Positions 1-10,573 of a stretch of 64,000 bases of DNA are shown here, piece by piece; within the stretch, counting starts at the first letter, position 1, and every line of letters begins with the position of its first letter. The notes below the pieces were generated by a model. It searched no databases and was not told the origin of the DNA. It was given only the letters and a program-made list of their open reading frames with translations. A program made the translations under genes and the position numbers. Location: positions 620,001-684,000 of the forward strand of contig NW_025941278.1 of NCBI RefSeq assembly GCF_000764305.2. The letters are read 5' to 3'. Origin of the DNA: Hyalella azteca. Taxonomy: Eukaryota; Arthropoda; Malacostraca; Amphipoda; Hyalellidae.

Positions 1-932
1 AATGAGCCTTAACCTTTATGTTAATTAGATAAGCAAAATTGTATTGATTTATGCTGGATGTTTGAGCAGGAACATCAACATACATACGTTACAAAGAATT
101 GTGACAATCTGCACATGAAGAAGTATGATGACAGCAACATTTCTGTCACACCGAATAATGAATTCCATGGGAAATGCAAAAATATTTAAAATATGCGTAC
201 AAATCTGAATCTTCAAATTTATTGAATTAGCTAATTTCTATGTCAAAATGTGATTATAAATGGTGTTTGCACTGCTTTTTCCCCAGTATTTCCTCGATAC
301 CTGCAGTTGCGTAAGTTTCAAATAGCACCTGTCCAACAAAATATAAATAACTTACATCAAAGGCTAGTTTAATAAAATGTTATTAGTTCAGTTACCTGCT
401 GTGAGCATGATGGCACAATGCTGATGGCTTCATGATTTCATGAGCATTATGGCACAATGCTATGGCTTCTCATTAGAATTATATGCATCCTTACATATCG
501 CCTGCAAACTCACCAGCATATGGCAGTCACTAAGGACTTTACCATTTATATTCATACTTATGTTTTTGCCATTGGCTATATTGGTATAGTATATATTAGT
601 ATAGTATATTGGTATGGTATTTTTTTCCATTGGCTATAATATCCGATGCACACGGAGAATTAGGTTTCAAAATACTTTAATGAATCTTTCCTTCCATCTA
701 CTGAACTCTCCTCTACCACTTATTCCAAATTTTGCTATCTCTCTTTTAACTGCTAAGTAATCCGGGACGATCACGCCCGTTATTATCTTATTCCACCATT
801 TTACTCACTGATTCTAGAAGATCTAATCTATAATAGTTGACGCAAAATTTGACGCATCTTCCCTGAATATATTTTTTCCGCTTCATTTCAACAAGAATTT
901 TTGGTATCATCTATTCCGGGGGTTTTACTCAC
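1..932. other. Intron or downstream sequence, no feature seen
   Basis: This is AT-rich sequence downstream of the last exon seen in the window (minus strand). The donor at 932 opens an intron whose acceptor is not visible here, so the next exon, expected to begin a PDZ domain if the family call is right, lies beyond base 1. No convincing reading frame was found. Confidence 0.6.
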
Positions 933-1150
933 TGATCCTGGACTGATCGGTCTCGACGTCATGGATGACGATCTTGATGGTCTCGGCATCGTTGATGGAG
1001 CTCTGACGGCGGTGGGCGGCATCATCAACGCTCAGAGACGCGTTGCTTTCCAGAGACGCTGTGCCCCGAGACCCACCGCTCGTCCCCATCCCGTATGCCA
1101 CCGCACGCGGGGAGTGCGGAGGAGTGGGCAAAACGCGGCAAACATCGGAT
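933..1150 (-). CDS. Exon of RIM/Fife-like active-zone scaffold (pre-PDZ linker)
   Basis: Internal exon of the large minus-strand gene. The acceptor is ttttatccccag before 1150 and the donor is A|GTGAGTAA after 933. It enters with one base completing a codon begun in the previous exon (GC|A, Ala), stays open for 72 codons and leaves in phase 1. The peptide contains PTPPHSPRAVAYG, a Ser/Gly stretch, SLSVDDAAHRRQSS and finally ETIKIVIHDVETDQSRIS. The charged beta-like ETIKIVIHDVE stretch resembles the linker ahead of the PDZ domain in RIM/Fife-type proteins; that comparison is from memory, not alignment. GC is much higher than in the flanking introns. Certainty is high that this is a coding exon and moderate for the family. 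Confidence 0.83.
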
Positions 1151-2355
1151 CTGGGGATAAAAGTTTACTTGTTTTTAAGGGGATTAAAGCCGAGCACAAA
1201 CTGACTGCCGCACTGACCAAAATGAGAGTCTTACGTTGCCTGGGATTGCGTGGTCGACGCTCAAGAAATGCCGAGCTCCACTATGATGGGAAAAATCTGC
1301 TCTGAAAAGCCCTAACACATCCTCTTATGGAGGATACATCGAGGAAGGCCGGATATGAAAGCTCTGACAGAGATTAATAAAAACCTTCGCACATTTGTGG
1401 GATAACCTCTTGCTTCGGAATAAAGGATTTTCTATATGAATATTGCAGAATTTATTATTTTTGATTTCTTTTTAATCGCGTGACATTAATAGTTTTATGG
1501 AAATTACTTCTCTGCATGAATTAGAATTTGAAAATCATTAATGGATGTCATTATTGAATAATTGGATTAATGAAAATAACTTTTCTGGAATGTTCTTTAT
1601 AGAGCGTTCTGTAAGTTTAAGTTTATTCATTTAAATTACAGGCATAACCCTTACGTTGATGCTTAAACAATGTACAATCTTTTTGATTGTTTCATGCAAC
1701 ATAATTTATTGTATAAAACATCACTGTAAAATCCAACTCGTGCAAAAGTTGACTCGATTTTATCGTTTTTTTACATCAATTCAGAAGTAAATGTCCATGG
1801 AAATAAGTACTTTAAAACAACTCATAAATTTGTGGAAATATCGGGTAATGTCGAACTCTGAAACGCATATCGATCGCACCAGCGCTTCGCCATCCAATTT
1901 AACTTATGTGGAGCTTCTGGCTTCACTGCGAGGTTTCTCGTCGCATCTTGGCAGACATTTAAATTACGATGAATGTAGAAAATTAAATTTTCTTTGTGTT
2001 ATGTCGTAATATGTGCTGCCGAAATAAAATATTTTCATGAAGTTGAATTTTGTTCCTGAAAATTCTGACTGCAAGCATCAGTCCCACCTCGAAAATCAAA
2101 ATTGAAACTTCGTCAATTTGAAAATGATATTAAAATGTGTCTAGTAACAATTGAAAATCTTTAATATTTTTTTTTGAAAGAATACCAGAGATATATTCAT
2201 CCTCAAACGAAAGGCGAAATTCTACTTCTTTTGAACGCTACTTCATCTCAAACTACTAAATATAATTCGAAACTCAAGTTAAGAGTTAAAAAAACGGAAC
2301 AACCAAATTAATTTCCAAGAAAATTTTGCTTAAAAGTGCAGAAAAAAGCACTCAC
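1151..2355. other. Intron between exons at 1150 and 2356
   Basis: AT-rich intron of about 1.2 kb, opened by the strong donor GC|GTGAGTGC at 2355 and closed by the acceptor at 1151. A short open stretch near 1791-2009 on the plus strand shows no coding character. Nothing else is seen. Confidence 0.7.
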
Positions 2356-2608
2356 GCTGTGGACGAGCGTCTTCTAGTGGATCTCCACTCATCCTCTGCA
2401 GGATGAAGGAAGTTTTCTTCTTCGAGACTCAGACTTGACGACGCCTCCCGCCGCCTGACTGGCTTAGCAGCGTCTTGTTTAGCCGCGCCGCTGTCTTTAC
2501 GGCCAGCCGAGGCTGGACCAGACGGCTTCACGGCCGACTTGGTAGGAAGTGGGTCGCCTTGACTCACCGGCGCGTCTGGTGACATGGGCGACGGAGACGA
2601 CTCCAAGG
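2356..2608 (-). CDS. Exon of RIM/Fife-like scaffold, Ser/Pro/Lys-rich linker
   Basis: Internal exon with acceptor cccctcttccccag just before 2608 and donor GTGAGTGC after 2356. The two entry bases complete the codon opened by the exon at 4665 (G|CC, Ala) and the exon leaves in phase 2, matching the exon at 1150. The peptide begins LESSPSPMSPDAPVSQGD, continues with basic and Ala-rich sequence, and ends with SLEEENFLHPAEDEWRST then RRRSSTA. It looks like a disordered, phosphorylatable linker with no folded domain. A second acceptor at 2678-2680 (ctttcag) is also in phase and open, and would add 23 codons. A consensus donor (CG|GTGAGTCA) lies inside the exon near 2561-2565, so alternative splicing is possible. 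Confidence 0.8.
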
Positions 2609-2657
2609 CTGGGGAAGAGGGGATTGTCAGGAGACGAAGGTGATAAAGGAGTGGATG

Positions 2658-2792
2658 ATCGCCTAGGCTTGGATTTGCTGAAAGCTTTTGATTTGATTTT
2701 TTTTTTTGACGTATTGTTAATAAATTATAGACATTGATTCAACTGTTTTAAGAGGCATTACTGGAAGCAAAATTATGACCCTAATACTAATA
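2658..2792. repeat. Intronic segment duplicated at 5557-5692
   Basis: About 135 bases beginning atcgccta-gcttggattt and running through gacattgattcaactgtttt reappear at 5557-5692 in the same orientation with scattered differences. Both copies are intronic. This copy sits immediately upstream, in gene orientation, of the exon at 2608. Confidence 0.8.
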
Positions 2793-3389
2793 CTAATAAT
2801 GTTGGGGAAATTCAAATTATGAACGACGAGGTATTAAAGAGACCAAGCGTCAGTCAAAGACGAACGAATTTAGCTAACTTATTATTCATCCATTCGACTA
2901 AGTCGTCTAAAATCTTCGGTTTTATAAGCGTGACGCTCAAGTAATTCCTGTAACCGTGAGCGCCGCGGTGTTCACAGCATAAACGAAATTCAGAGTTAAA
3001 CTTTTGCCCGCGTAAATCGAAACGTTGCACTCAATTTAATTCGTGACCGCGCTGTCACAGTTTGTTATATCTGAGGGCTGAGCTCAGATTAAGCTGCGTG
3101 GCAACTGAAACTGGATTTTGTTTTTTGTAGCGAATATCTGGAGCAAATAAATGAATTAACAATATTCTGGCGACAAATTCTTTAACTGATCAATATATAG
3201 GGATTAACCAGTCCATAAAAAAGTATCCAAACTACTAATTGCAGTGAAAACTATTGCTGGATATTAACTCGTCAAATACAATATATGATAAAATTTCTAA
3301 GACCATCAACTATTCATCAAAATCTTTTAAGCCACACTACGCTAACCTTAGCCAAATTTATAATATACTTTATTATCTAATATTAGAAA

Positions 3390-3635
3390 TTAACCGAAAT
3401 TGAGAATCAAAGCTGATCTCAAATCAAAGTTAGCTCGGCAATGGATGTAAGTCGCAGCCAGAACGAGCTTTCCTTCCTCGATTTGCCGACTATTTTGGGC
3501 GAGACAAAACAACGCTGATCTGCTTTCATTTGTTGTCGCCATACGGAGCCTGCAAATGCGGCTTGCGATAGTCTCGGTCCCTGACAGCGGCTCTGGAACA
3601 TCACTCCAGCTCAGGGAGAGAGGTGTGTCAGACAT
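3390..3635 (-). other. Coding-like open block, possible cassette exon
   Basis: This open stretch on the gene strand lies inside the intron between the exons at 4665 and 2608. It reads SWSDVPEPLSGTETIASR followed by about 45 more residues to a stop. A pyrimidine-rich run and the acceptor gatgttccag precede 3592 and would give the correct entry phase (1), but no convincing donor follows. The adjacent array at 3641-4107 is pyrimidine-rich on this strand. It is more likely a chance frame or a lost exon than a constitutive one. Confidence 0.2.
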
Positions 3636-3640
3636 TTGAT

Positions 3641-4107
3641 CGTAGAAAGGGAGAATGGGGGAGGAATGAGTAAATTTGGTGGAAGAAAGGGGGAATGGGG
3701 AGAGAAATGAGGAAATTTGTTGGATAGAAGGGAAAATGGGAGGAGGAATGAGGAAATTTGAAGGAAGAAAGGGAGAATGGGGGGAGGAAGGAGGATATTT
3801 TATGGAAGAAAGGGAGAATGGGAGGAGGAATGAGGAAATTTGAACGAAGAAAGGGCAATTTTAAGGAAGAAATGACGAATGGGGGGAGGAATGAAGAAAT
3901 TTGAAGGAAGAGAGGGAGAATGGGAGGTGGAATGAGGAAATTTGATGGGAGAGAGGGGAAATGGGGGGCGGAATGAGGAAACTTGATGGAAGAAAAGGAG
4001 AATGGGAGGAGGAATGAAGAAATTTGGTCGAAGAAAGGGAGAATGAGAGGAGGAATGAGGAAATTTGGTGGAAGAAAGAGAGATTCGTAGTAGGAATGAG
4101 GAAAAGC
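3641..4107. repeat. Purine-rich minisatellite, ~41-bp unit, ~11 copies
   Basis: Tandem copies of a unit like ggaagaaagggagaatgggg followed by gaggaatgaggaaatttg, spaced about 41 bases. The plus strand is almost pure A/G and the minus strand C/T. It lies within the intron between the exons at 4665 and 2608. Long open frames across it (up to 171 codons on the minus strand) are by-products of the repeat. Such homopurine mirror-like tracts can form triplex DNA. Confidence 0.9.
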
Positions 4108-4664
4108 GAAAGATAATGATAAAGGATTGAAAAATTCAATCATTCCAGAATGATATCGATAAAATGTATAAGTGTTTGAAAATAATAAATAATAAAATAA
4201 GTAACAATAAGTAAATAAAATAAAAACAATAAATAAAGTAATGAACGTGTTTCAAAAATTATTCAAAAGTTACATTTTTAGAAAATTAAAAAAATTGAAG
4301 TTTAGGTAGGAAGGCGAAAGCTAATTGAAACACAGATAGAAAAAAGGACGAAGGCAGCAAAAATAAAAAAAATACAGGCTCATCAGAAAAATCATTAAGT
4401 AAGAAAAAAACGAGAAAAGTCGACAAATGAATAAAAAATACAATGTTGAGATAAATAAGAAAAATAACTGGGTAAAGTAGGGAAAAAGGACAGCATGAAA
4501 AAAATCTATGAGAAATACAAAGGCTTTGTATAAATTTTTTTGGTCCTGTGGCTCTTTGTCCCGATATAATAAGGACTTATCGGTGCTAACCGAAGGAAGA
4601 GTATCACTATTTGGATACTATGACCCATTAATTAAGACATAGTGTGGAAATAGTGCGCACTCAC
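4108..4664. other. A-rich intron remainder
   Basis: Very A-rich sequence with many aataaa and aaaata runs, between the purine-rich array and the donor at 4664. No coding or structural signal is seen. Confidence 0.6.
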
Positions 4665-4852
4665 CCGAATATCCCGCTTCATGATGGTTTTCGTTGTTGC
4701 GTGAGATGGATGACCGGTAGCCAGAGTGTCGGCCTGCAGTGGCTCGAGATCCCCGTCTGTTGTCGTCTATGGCTGTCATGCTGCCCACCTCACTCGGTCC
4801 ACCGCTGCTCATGTCGCTCTCGCTGCTCTGCCATGATGACCCGCCTCCAGGA
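4665..4852 (-). CDS. Exon of RIM/Fife-like scaffold, Ser/Gly/Asn-rich
   Basis: Internal exon, 188 bases, acceptor tttttttccag before 4852 and donor CGG|GTGAGTGC after 4665. One entry base completes the codon from the previous exon (AC|T, Thr); it leaves in phase 1. The peptide reads PGGGSSWQSSESDMSSGG, then PSEVGSMTAIDDNRRGSR and a His/Ser/Asn-rich tail ending EAGYSG. It is low-complexity, with several RxxS-type sites that would suit a cytoplasmic phosphorylated scaffold. Both junctions fit its neighbours in frame, which is the strongest evidence that it is real. No domain is recognised. Confidence 0.85.
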
Positions 4853-6014
4853 CTGGAAAAAAATATAAAATTTATGTGGAACTAGAGCTTTTATAAAGAA
4901 ATTTTGATCAGGACGGAAGTATGGGGAAATTCCACATTAAAATTGCTATCGATTTCATCTGCCATGAAATTTTACTTCTGGGAAAAAAATTAGGCTATTA
5001 AAAAATACTTTTCAGAGATAACACTTCTAAAGAGGCCAGTGTCTCCGATGTTATACATGTACACTGAATTTCTTACTTTTTTATATATTAAAAATAATTT
5101 TTTCACATTTTTTATATTAAAAAATATTTTTTTATTATTATTTATTCTGTCAATTGATTCAAGCGTTGTCTCCAACTTTACGCAAGTGTGCAAACTTTCA
5201 GGTGCGAAATAAATTTGCAAGCGTGAAATAAATAATTATGAATTATAATAATAAATAAAGGCTTAAAATCGTAATAATTTTATTAAATCCCAGGGACCAC
5301 ACATAAAAAATTATATAGGATTTATACAACAACTGCTGATATAGATGTTTTCCCGGCTGCAATGCACTTGAAGTGCCGGCAAAACATTTAGTCTGGAAGC
5401 GCAAGTTTACCGAAACACCAACAAAAGGAGCTCTGCTAAAGCCTTCGCAATTGAATAGAAACGAACAAAATGAACGAGCGCAGAATTCAAACCGGCAGAT
5501 ATATACGAGCTGAAATAAAAGCATATAAGATTTATTAATGGTTTGCACGAAAATGCATCGCCTACGCTTGGATTTGTTGAAATTTTTTCAAAAGACAACA
5601 TTCATGTATTGTGAATAAATTATTGACATTGATTCAACTGTTTTGAGAGGCATTACAGGAATCAAAATTATGACCATGATACTAATACAAAAGTACAGAA
5701 TAAGAATACATTGAGTGACTACTTCCAAGTGACATGGAAATCGAAATTCTATTTGTAGATGACATTTATGGCAACGGTATTATTTGGGATAAAAAATTAT
5801 CTTTAAGAAATATAATTGAAATTATATAAATAAAAGGAAAATGAAATATTTTATTGTAAATCAAAATAATGGAAGAACCTATTATGGTTATACTTTAATA
5901 ATATAAAGTCATCCCTAAATTCTGACCGGTGTAAACGTAGCAAAAAATTCAGAATTTGAACCAAGCATGAAGGATGATAGAACAAATCGAGGTATTAATT
6001 AAAAGTAAACTCAC
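4853..6014. other. Intron holding the second copy of the duplicated segment
   Basis: AT-rich intron of about 1.16 kb between the exons at 6015 and 4852. It contains the copy at 5557-5692 of the segment found at 2658-2792. Short open frames at 5243-5601 on the minus strand show no splice context. Confidence 0.6.
5557..5692. repeat. Second copy of intronic duplicated segment
   Basis: Matches 2658-2792 in the same orientation (shared cores gcttggatttg, gacattgattcaactgtttt and aggcattac). The divergence suggests the duplication is not recent. It may be a relic of a local tandem duplication within the gene, or a dispersed repeat that landed twice. Confidence 0.8.
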
Positions 6015-7006
6015 GTGGCCATGAGCAGGTTCTGGTTGGGCAAGTCGTAGTCGCAGCTGTGGTGCCTCTGTGTCCGACATGGAACGTCTAATGAATCTCG
6101 GGCCTTCCTGGCAGCTTCAAGAGCTTCATCTCTTCGGGCAGGTCCTTGAGCTGAGTGTCTCCTAACAGGCAGCTGGCTCCCGCCACCCCATAGGGGAAGC
6201 AAGGAATTGTTTTGTGTTTCTAGATCCTCCTCATAGGATTGCTGGCGAACAATTGACTTGCGTCTTCCTCTCCGGCCTCCCTCCAGCCTCGATTCATCAC
6301 CCGAAGATTCTCCTGAAAGCTGCGATGTGCTGCGTTTCATTTCCCTGGGCGAAGAGCTTTCTTCGGACTCCTGAGAAATCTTTCGGCCGATTTGCTCCCC
6401 GTTGTTGTTCTCAGCCTCGGATTTCTTCTGGTTATCTGAAGGTTTGCTATCAGAAACATTTTGTGCCGTGGCCTCAGGCTGCGAATCGACTGGCTTCTTC
6501 TGAGAATCAATTGGCTCGGGCTTAGGAGTTTCAGTTAGTATTAATGGGGGAACGTAAGACATTGATGGCCTTCGTCGCTCGAGTCCACTGCCGTACGCCA
6601 ACGCACTTGTCACTCCGTCCACAGAAAGCGACGAAGCAGACGTGGTATTTGATATAGCAGGAGGGACAGGAACGAGCGATTGAGCAGTTGTCGAAGCTTG
6701 AAAACGCATCGTCGTGGCGGGGCTATTAGATAGTTTTTGTTGTTGGGAGAGCTGTTGTTGTGATTGAAGCTGATGTTGTTGCAGAGATTGTTGCTGCTGG
6801 ATTGGGGCTTGGGAACTTGCTAAAGCCACAGATGCAATCCCCGTCATGAGGGTCAGGGCTGTGGGTTTACCGGGGGTTGGGAGGACTGGGGCTGAGAGGC
6901 TTGGCTTCGTGGGAAGGATTATTACGGTCGTGTCTTGCGGTGGAGGGTCTGGAGGCCGGGCCCTCGAAGACAGGCGGCGCTTGCATATACTGCAGTGCCA
7001 TGTGTT
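6015..7006 (-). CDS. Large exon of RIM/Fife-like active-zone scaffold (end of zinc finger, Gln-rich)
   Basis: The main exon, 992 bases, acceptor tttttcgacacag before 7006 and donor CAC|GTGAGTTT after 6015. It enters in phase 0 and leaves in phase 2. Residues 1-15 are NTWHCSICKRRLSSR: the Trp and CxxC match the final cysteine pair of the FYVE-like zinc finger of RIM, Piccolo and rabphilin-type proteins. A Pro-rich stretch (16-50), a Gln-rich run (about 66-91) and long Ser/Glu/Lys/Arg-rich sequence follow, including EESSSPREMKRSTSQLSG and QLPVRRHSAQGPARRDEA, ending HHSCDYDLPNQNLLMAT. By family knowledge such proteins tether vesicles and calcium channels at presynaptic active zones. The protein identity is inferred; coding status is near certain. 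No exon carrying the central zinc-finger cysteines was found upstream. Confidence 0.88.
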
Positions 7007-8920
7007 CTGTGTCGAAAAATATGTCATATTCAAGTGAATTTTATAATAAACATGTTTCATTTCATACATACCTGAATTTTATTTTGATCATCAATAAAAA
7101 TTTGGATTAGATAAACTGTAAAGAATGTGCAACCATAGGAATTTGCACCATGTGCTAATGTGCAAACCAATGAAGCAAACGCGTGACAGATTGCGCACTC
7201 TGCCTTTGTCTTAATTACGAATTTTGTTCATTGTTTAATTCCAAGTACCGAGATTTAACCCAATTTTCGCAGTTCACTCGAGCTGCGCCATTGAAAGAAT
7301 TGAGGTTCATGCCTTATTTTCATGTCTTTAGTCTGTACAAAATCCCTTCTCAATAATTCCATTATTTCTCGATGCCGTGAACGGAGCAATTAAACTTTAA
7401 GAAGTTCATTAGAACTTTTAATGAGCATGAAATTAGTTTTTCCTAAGTTCGTTTGTCGTGACTGCGTTAGAAAACATTAAAAGTTTTACGAAAAATTTTC
7501 TCGCAAGCGTCAAAGTTCGGGCAGAGAGCAACACTTTAGAATCGGCCGACAGGATTTCTTAAAATTTTCTCAGGCTCTTCTCTTGAACGATTTAATATAA
7601 AAGAAAATTTCCTTCGGAACGGACTCAATCCGGGCACATTTCTCTTCAATACCGCACGAAAAAGCTATTTCGAAAAATCGAGCATCAAAATTTAATGTTT
7701 TTATTAAGTAACCTAATTAGATGAAGATAATTAATACTCAACTAGATGAAAACCATGAAGCATAAAATTAGCAGACCAACTCTCGTTAATATGTTCATGA
7801 CGTCAGAGCATTCACAATAGGACTTTTTTATTTGAAAGCTAGCGCATTTTTAGACTGCAAATAGACTGATTTTTATACATGTTAGCCCTTCTAAATAAGT
7901 CGAGTCTAGTATTTGGTCTCTTGATGAATTTAAGTTTATAAGCTTTTATGGTAAACTCTACTGGAATAATTTAGAAGAACACATCTCTTATGTTTTACAT
8001 GGAGGTAAAAATAATATTATGTATTTCCATGCAAATGCACAGTCGTCTCAGCAAAGAAAGCAATTATTTTCAGTATGATATCAATGCTCAATTCTGCTAA
8101 AAAGTTAGCGATGGAGTACAGCAAATTTTTTTAGGCGGTAAGACATGAAAATGCATTTTGTATAGAATGAGCCATTTGTGTGTTTTTCGTATTTCCATTA
8201 TATTCTTCTCATATTCGTATTAGCAAAAGTGTCAGAGATGAGATAAAAAGTAAGGTTAAAAATTTAATAATTTTAATTTGATTCTCTGTTCAAGAATAAA
8301 TTTCAAGTTGTCAGTTAAATTTTTCATCGAGACATTGAAAAGGAGATACGTGTTAAATGTGCATTCAAAAGAGTCTTCGTTTTATTATTGCACTTCAAAA
8401 TATAAACGGAATTCAGGGTGACACGATTCGAGATAACGAGATCGAGAATTTAATCCATTTAATCCAGTCAGACTTTCATGAAATCCGCTACTATTTTTCC
8501 TGTTCCAGAATATAAGTCAACAATGTATTAACTTTCGTCCATGATTTCTATTTATTTTAGTGAAAAGTAGAGTCTTCGCAGATTCCATTAATCAAGTAGA
8601 ATATGAAGAACATAACGAAAAAATCTGCCTTCACTAAATTCACTCCAGCGTTGTGTAGGAGTCTCTCTTTTATACGGGGAATTGTTGAAAGGAAAGCACG
8701 CTGATTTATGTCTTTGGAATAAGGTTCTACATTATTGTTCAACAGAACAGTACTCGTAAGTTTATCTCATTTGCGTAGAATATTTCTTAAGAAACTTCTG
8801 AATCATAAATTCCAACTGGAATATTCAATGAAAACTTGCGTGAAAAGCCACGTGCACATCACAACTTGGATTAACTTCTTTTCTTCCTCACCCACTCCCC
8901 TGCCTCACCCACTCCCCACC
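7007..8920. other. Intron, first part; one doubtful mini-exon
   Basis: AT-rich intron between the exons at 10438 and 7006. A phase-compatible open block at 7072-7209 on the minus strand ends at a fine donor (CAG|GTATGT) and contains ECAICHAFASLVC. Its later part is hydrophobic and intron-like, so I do not call it. Nothing else is seen. Confidence 0.5.
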
Positions 8921-9086
8921 TTGTCAGAAAATGTTATTGAAGAACTCACTCTCACCCAGCGTCTGGTGGGTTAAAATACCAAGCTTTATTTTATTGTTAT
9001 TTATTATCCCTTGTCAGAAAATGTTATTGAAGAACTCACTCTCACCCAGCGTCTGGTGGGTTAAAATACCAAGCTTTATTTTATCA
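8921..9086. repeat. Tandem duplication, ~76 bp repeated at 90-bp spacing
   Basis: The block starting ttgtcagaaaatgttattga at 8921 recurs at 9011 essentially unchanged, up to caagctttattttat. It is a recent, near-identical duplication within the intron. Confidence 0.95.
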
Positions 9087-10174
9087 TCCGTTGGCAGTAA
9101 AGCTATTTTACGCAACTAAATATACAAATAGTGAAACTTAAGCAACAAAATATACAGACGAGTTAAGAGCGAAACTTAGTCCAATTAGTTTCATAATGCA
9201 CTCGGAATGAACTATTTCTTCAAGGATGGATAAAATATTAAGAATTTAAATTCATATATGATTGAAAAAATAGATTAACTTGTTGGAAATAAGAAATTCA
9301 CGGGCCAAATAAAACTTACTTTGGAAATTAAGGCTTTTGTCCATGAAATTCAGATAACTTTGAACATCTCTTATCATAAAACAACTTGAAAATTTCACAT
9401 CAATCCTAGTGGAAAGACGGACACTGGAAACAAATGAATATTCAGTGGGGAACACTCTCTTACAATGAAACCTTAAACAAATTCTTATGTCATTTGATCA
9501 GTTGTTATACAGATCAACACAAGGACTCATAATTGTTTTAGTGCATTAATTCCTAACAACCCAAATCTTCGCACCAACAACAAAGGAATAAAAAAGCAAG
9601 GATATTAAATTAAAGTTCTCTACTAATAATTAACGTCGTTGAGGATGATTTTTTCGTCTAAATTAATCCACAACCAACATATTTTGATGCTGGAAATAAT
9701 TTTAAATTTCTGAAAATAATATAATTTATGTCACTTTCAACTCCTTGATACTCAGCCAATTTCACACTGCAATTCATCTTACGCTCACGTGAAACTCTAT
9801 TTTTGCTTGATGCTCCCGAGGCGGTCACCCACTGCAGTTTTGATTCACCCGCTGCACTTGAAACATGCCCATGACACGCGCATGCAACACATCAATCACT
9901 CATACAACAAACACGAATTCTATCGAAAAACACAACACCCGCAGCTAATGCTACTTCCTAAGCTCGCTACACACCATAACTCCACATGACTTACTTTTAT
10001 CACAATACAATAATCGCAGGCTATGTCCATGCAGCCTCATTATCTCGAATGACGCGCTATAACCACTTCCGGTGTTCATTTTGGCGCTCATTTGATACAT
10101 AATTAATATAAACGACTTTTGCGCGACGTTCATCTAAGGCTTAATCAACATTGCCGCACTGTCGCAGCACTCGC
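9087..10174. other. Intron, second part
   Basis: AT-rich, with a slightly GC-richer patch at 9780-9990 that is open on both strands without good splice sites. I looked here for the missing central zinc-finger exon by the CxxC-x4-CxxC spacing on the minus strand and did not find it. Confidence 0.5.
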
Positions 10175-10447
10175 CACCCACCTTGACGCACATTAGATAC
10201 TCCCGACACCCACCTTGACGCACACCAGATACTCCCGACACCCACCTTGACGCACACCAGATACTCCCGTCACCCACCTTGACGCACACCAGATACTCCC
10301 GACACCCACCTTGACGCACACCAGATACTACCGACACCCACCTTGACGCACGCCAGATTCTCCCGTCACCCGCCTTGACGCACACCAGATACTCCCGACA
10401 CCCACCTTGACGCACACCAGATACTACCGACACCCACCTTGACGCAC
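10175..10447. repeat. 32-bp minisatellite made of a splice donor, 9 copies
   Basis: Nine copies at exact 32-bp spacing (10175, 10207, 10239, and so on to 10431) of a unit that on the minus strand reads GTCAAG|GTGGGTGTCGGG then agtatctgGTGTGC. The copy nearest the exon (10431-10447) is the real exon-intron junction; the eight others lie in the intron and each keeps a consensus-like AAG|GTGGGT donor. Differences between copies are one to three bases. The array thus consists of the exon end plus the intron start. Confidence 0.95.
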
Positions 10448-10573
10448 ACCCGGCAGTTCGTGCTGGGGGAGCGGGTGGGTCTGGACGCGGGTTTCTCCTG
10501 CCGTCGGTTGGGGGAGAGGGGAGACATCCCGCTGACCGTGGGGGCTGTCGGGGTTGCGATTGGGGGAGCTTTG
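10438..10573 (-). CDS. Exon of RIM/Fife-like scaffold with first zinc-finger CxxC
   Basis: 136-base exon, acceptor ttttcaattgacag before 10573, donor GTCAAG|GTGGGT after 10438. The entry base completes the codon from the exon at 10900 (AT|C, Ile), 45 codons follow and it leaves in phase 0, as the exon at 7006 requires. The peptide is KAPPIATPTAPTVSGMSPLS, then a basic Pro/Ser-rich run and STNCRVCVK. CRVC would be the first metal-binding pair of the zinc finger completed by WHCSIC in the next exon seen. Its donor is the seed of the adjacent 32-bp array, so up to nine alternative donors exist; because 32 is not a multiple of three, using other copies shifts the frame or adds residues. Confidence 0.72.

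Noticed and set aside
901..1305. 134-codon plus-strand open frame
   Set aside because: Antisense shadow of the exon at 933-1150, which joins its neighbours in frame on the minus strand.
3628..4143. 171-codon minus-strand open frame
   Set aside because: Translation of the purine-rich array in an intron of a well-supported gene.
6214..6525. Plus-strand open frames opposite the large exon
   Set aside because: Antisense shadow of the exon at 6015-7006.
7072..7209. Possible mini-exon with ECAICHAFASLVC
   Set aside because: The donor and phase fit, but the cysteine spacing does not match the zinc finger and the second half is AT-driven hydrophobic sequence.
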